Below are positions 61,147 to 64,000 of a stretch of 64,000 nt of DNA, piece after piece (within the stretch, counting starts at the first letter, position 1; each line of letters starts with the position of its first letter). Location of the stretch: positions 91,016 through 155,015 of the forward strand of contig NZ_JAGTAS010000022.1 in NCBI RefSeq assembly GCF_025685425.1, given 5' to 3'. The stretch comes from Terriglobus albidus. GTDB taxonomy: Bacteria > Acidobacteriota > Terriglobia > Terriglobales > Acidobacteriaceae. A program made the translations under genes and the position numbers. The notes beneath the pieces are model-generated. The model was not told the DNA's origin, did not search any database, and saw nothing but the letters and a program-made list of their open reading frames with translations.

Positions 61147-61818
61147 TTATGCGACCTCCTTCACAGCGGGCTTGCGCTTGGATACGGACTTCTTCAGCGT
61201 CTCCTGCAGCGCCTCCAGGGCGTCCTTGGAGAAGACTGCATGCTCGTAGCGCAGCAGATCATAGGGATGAACCTCAGAGCTGAGCACCAGCTCGACGCCA
61301 TCCAGATTGCGGGAACCGAGGAACAGGTTGTCCGACAGCTTCTTGCCCGACTCGACCAGCAGAGCGGTCTTCTTGGCATCCAGCTTGTCCAGAGCCTGGC
61401 GATAGAGCTTGGTCTTGGGCTCCTTCACCTCAAGGGTGTCAACCACCGTCAGCTTGCCATCGGCCAGCTTGGCGGCGAGAGCCGAACGCAGAGCGCCCAT
61501 GAGCTTCTTCTTCGGGAACTGGTACTCATAGCTGCGCGGCTGGGGTCCGTGAACCGTACCGCCATGACGCCAGATCGGGGAACGAACCGAACCCACACGG
61601 GCGCGGCCGGTACCCTTCTGCTTCCACAGCTTCTTGCCCGAGCCCGAAACGAGCTTCTTGTTCTTCGTTGCAGCCGTACCCTGACGCAGCGCCGCACGGT
61701 AGTGCTTCACTGCTTCCCACAGGAGGGCCTCGTTCACCTCTGCGCCGAAGACTTCGTCAGCAAGCTGAAACTCGCCAACCTGATCTCCGCTCAGATTCAC
61801 AACCTTGATGTTTGCCAT
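61147..61818 (-). CDS. rplD: 50S ribosomal protein L4
   Basis: 223 residues from ATG 61818 (MANIKVVNLSGDQVGEF), with AAGGAAAAG upstream; the frame extends to 61845. KKLWKQKGTGRARVGSVRSPIWRHGGTVHGPQPRSYEY is the L4 tunnel loop. In E. coli L4 also represses the S10 operon; no leader site was identified here. Confidence 0.97.
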   Translation of the reverse strand: MANIKVVNLSGDQVGEFQLADEVFGAEVNEALLWEAVKHYRAALRQGTAATKNKKLVSGSGKKLWKQKGTGRARVGSVRSPIWRHGGTVHGPQPRSYEYQFPKKKLMGALRSALAAKLADGKLTVVDTLEVKEPKTKLYRQALDKLDAKKTALLVESGKKLSDNLFLGSRNLDGVELVLSSEVHPYDLLRYEHAVFSKDALEALQETLKKSVSKRKPAVKEVA

Positions 61819-61915
61819 CTTCTTTTCCTTTTGGCTCCGTTCCATTGCGGAGGCCGTAACTTACTGTCTGTTTTCATCCCGCAGTCAGGCCTATAGCCCC
61901 GCAGCCGATGGATCT

Positions 61916-61956
61916 ACCGTCCAGACGAAGCACACGAGGTGCATCGCCTGGACGGT
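61916..61956 (-). promoter_or_regulatory. Stem-loop between rplC and rplD
   Basis: ACCGTCCAG and CTGGACGGT pair over 9 bases; inside is a smaller GCAC/GTGC pair. It lies 6 bases after the rplC stop. No T-stretch. Confidence 0.5.
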
Positions 61957-61962
61957 CAAGCC

Positions 61963-62706
61963 TTACTTCTTCTTACCAGCCGAAGCCTTCTTCGAAGCCT
62001 TCAGCGGGTCAACCGTACCCGAACCACCAAAGCCACGACGCTCACGCGGCGGATGCTTGGCCTTCGAGATCAGCACATAACCATCACGCGGTCCCGGAAC
62101 GGCACCCTCAACCATCAGAAGATTCTCTTCGATGTCGATGCCGCGGATACGCAGGTTACGAACAGTGACCTGATCCACACCGTAGTGACCCGGCATACGC
62201 TGACCCGGGAAGACACGGCTGGGGAACGACGATGCGCCGATCGAACCCTGGATCTGGAACATGTGACCATGCGACTTGGGGCCGCCGCCGAAACGGTGAC
62301 GACGAACAACGCCGGCAAAACCGCGGCCCTTCGACGTACCGACCACGTCCACAAACTTCTCGTCGGCGAAGATGTCGACCATGATGCGGTCGCCGGCCTT
62401 CACGCCGTTTGTTTCCTCACCCTCAGCTGCGGGAGCGGAGGACTCGAGGCCAACCTCCTTCACGAACTTCACGGGAGGAACATTGCTCTTGGCAAAGTGG
62501 CCGGTCATCGGCTTGTTCACCTTGCTCGCCTTTACGAACTCAACCAGGCCGATCTGGGCGGCTTCGTAGCCGTCCTTCGCCAGGCTCTTGAGCTGCGTGA
62601 TTACACAGGGGCCGGCCTTCAGCACGGTGATCGGGTGAACCTCACCCTTATCGTCGAACACCTGCGTCATGCCAATCTTCTTGCCCAGAATTCCAGTTAC
62701 TGCCAT
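61963..62706 (-). CDS. rplC: 50S ribosomal protein L3
   Basis: 247 residues. [34 protein letters not shown] and [56 protein letters not shown] are typical L3, including the glutamine methylated in other bacteria. An insert around [18 protein letters not shown] makes it a little longer than in E. coli (209). Confidence 0.97.
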   Translation of the reverse strand: MAVTGILGKKIGMTQVFDDKGEVHPITVLKAGPCVITQLKSLAKDGYEAAQIGLVEFVKASKVNKPMTGHFAKSNVPPVKFVKEVGLESSAPAAEGEETNGVKAGDRIMVDIFADEKFVDVVGTSKGRGFAGVVRRHRFGGGPKSHGHMFQIQGSIGASSFPSRVFPGQRMPGHYGVDQVTVRNLRIRGIDIEENLLMVEGAVPGPRDGYVLISKAKHPPRERRGFGGSGTVDPLKASKKASAGKKK

Positions 62707-62751
62707 CTTCTTCTCTCCTCATCATGCGCCGGCTATCTTCCCGGAGCACTG

Positions 62752-62794
62752 TAGGTTTTTCACTACAAAACGTTAGGTTTTCACTACAAAACTT
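62752..62794 (+). repeat. Tandem direct repeat between rpsJ and rplC
   Basis: TAGGTTTTTCACTACAAAAC (from 62752) is followed at once by TAGGTTTTCACTACAAAAC (from 62774), nearly identical ~20-base units. The second ends against the rpsJ stop. A recent local duplication or a regulatory pair. Confidence 0.7.
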
Positions 62795-63115
62795 TTACTT
62801 GGTAACAGTCTTGATCTCGACGTCCACACCGGCCGGGAGATCAAGCTTCATCAGCGCGTCCACCGTCTGCTGCGTCGGTTCCAGAATGTCGATCAGGCGC
62901 TTGTGCGTACGGATCTCGAAGGCTTCGCGCGACTTCTTGTCGACGTGGGGCGAACGCAGAACGCAGTACTTGTTCTTCAGCGTCGGTAGGGGAATCGGTC
63001 CCGCAACCTGTGCGCCGGTACGCTTTGCCGTCTCAACGATTTCGCCCGTCGACGTGTCAAGCACGCGGTAGTCATAAGCCTTCAGACGAATCCGGATTCT
63101 CTGTTGTCCTGCCAT
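62795..63115 (-). CDS. rpsJ: 30S ribosomal protein S10
   Basis: 106 residues: [98 protein letters not shown]10 of the small-subunit head, also the NusE transcription factor. It follows tuf. Confidence 0.98.
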   Translation of the reverse strand: MAGQQRIRIRLKAYDYRVLDTSTGEIVETAKRTGAQVAGPIPLPTLKNKYCVLRSPHVDKKSREAFEIRTHKRLIDILEPTQQTVDALMKLDLPAGVDVEIKTVTK

Positions 63116-63153
63116 CTTCTTCTCTTTTCCTGCTGCAAAGATCTGGTTGAGGT

Positions 63154-63180
63154 GTGGCTGGCGCTGATTCCACCAGCCAC
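63154..63180 (-). promoter_or_regulatory. Stem-loop between tuf and rpsJ (second)
   Basis: GTGGCTGG and CCAGCCAC form 8 pairs around an 11-base loop, about 40 bases before the rpsJ ATG. Together with the hairpin at 63199-63220 it could attenuate or process the tuf-rpsJ transcript. Confidence 0.45.
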
Positions 63181-63198
63181 CCTAATTTGGTTGTTGTC

Positions 63199-63220
63199 GC
63201 GGACAGCTTCCGCCGTCCGC
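63199..63220 (-). promoter_or_regulatory. Stem-loop directly after tuf (first)
   Basis: GCGGAC and GTCCGC form a 6-bp GC-rich stem with a 10-base loop 7 bases past the tuf stop. Short, without T-stretch. Confidence 0.4.
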
Positions 63221-63227
63221 TTTAGAC

Positions 63228-64000
<773 letters not shown>

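Overview
The window looks like a chromosomal segment of a motile, GC-rich soil acidobacterium (class Terriglobia; relatives would be Terriglobus, Edaphobacter or Granulicella). The clues are the style of the proteins, an xylanase gene, a DUF4097-like repeat protein, a BNR-repeat/MoaD pair and a diderm-type flagellum with L- and P-ring genes. This placement is inferred from recognition; no database search was possible.

Layout. (1) 1-5541: a partial-looking DMT-type membrane protein, then pnp and rpsO, then a GH10 xylanase lipoprotein with a small partner gene. (2) 5571-30688, all on the minus strand: a nearly complete flagellar cluster read as flgB flgC fliE fliF fliG fliH fliI fliJ fliK flgD flgE fliL fliO fliP fliQ fliR flhB flhA fliA fliN and an MshEN-domain gene, then a strong terminator, then flgF flgG flgA flgH flgI flgJ flgM flgK flgL. 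Flagellin, fliD, fliM, motAB, flhF and flhG are not here. (3) 30689-33201: just upstream of flgB on the same strand, an overlapping three-gene regulatory unit: a PhoB-type response regulator, a stand-alone HisKA domain and a sigma-54 activator without a DNA-binding domain. A GG-N10-GC sequence upstream of flgB fits a sigma-54 promoter. (4) 33452-37868 (+): lexA, an HlyD-type adaptor, a DUF4097-like protein, a phosphoglycolate phosphatase-like HAD enzyme and rfbC. (5) 37933-40790 (-): rfbB-rfbA-rfbD, which with rfbC make dTDP-L-rhamnose. (6) 40981-43605 (+): murQ and murA. (7) 43810-45230 (-): a BNR/Asp-box protein followed by a MoaD/ThiS-like protein ending in GG. (8) 45382-64000 (-): a merged S10-spc-alpha ribosomal cluster from tuf (cut by the window end) to rplQ, with secY, adk, map, infA and rpmJ in the usual places.

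Four copies of a ~115-bp dispersed element with 17-bp inverted ends and a central hairpin lie between genes (841-956, 30822-30930, 36315-36429, 43697-43812). In three of the four, the terminal TAG of the element is the stop codon of the neighbouring gene. Stem-loops of 7-14 bp sit in most of the larger gaps between ribosomal genes.

No tRNA, rRNA, CRISPR array, transposase or prophage gene was seen.
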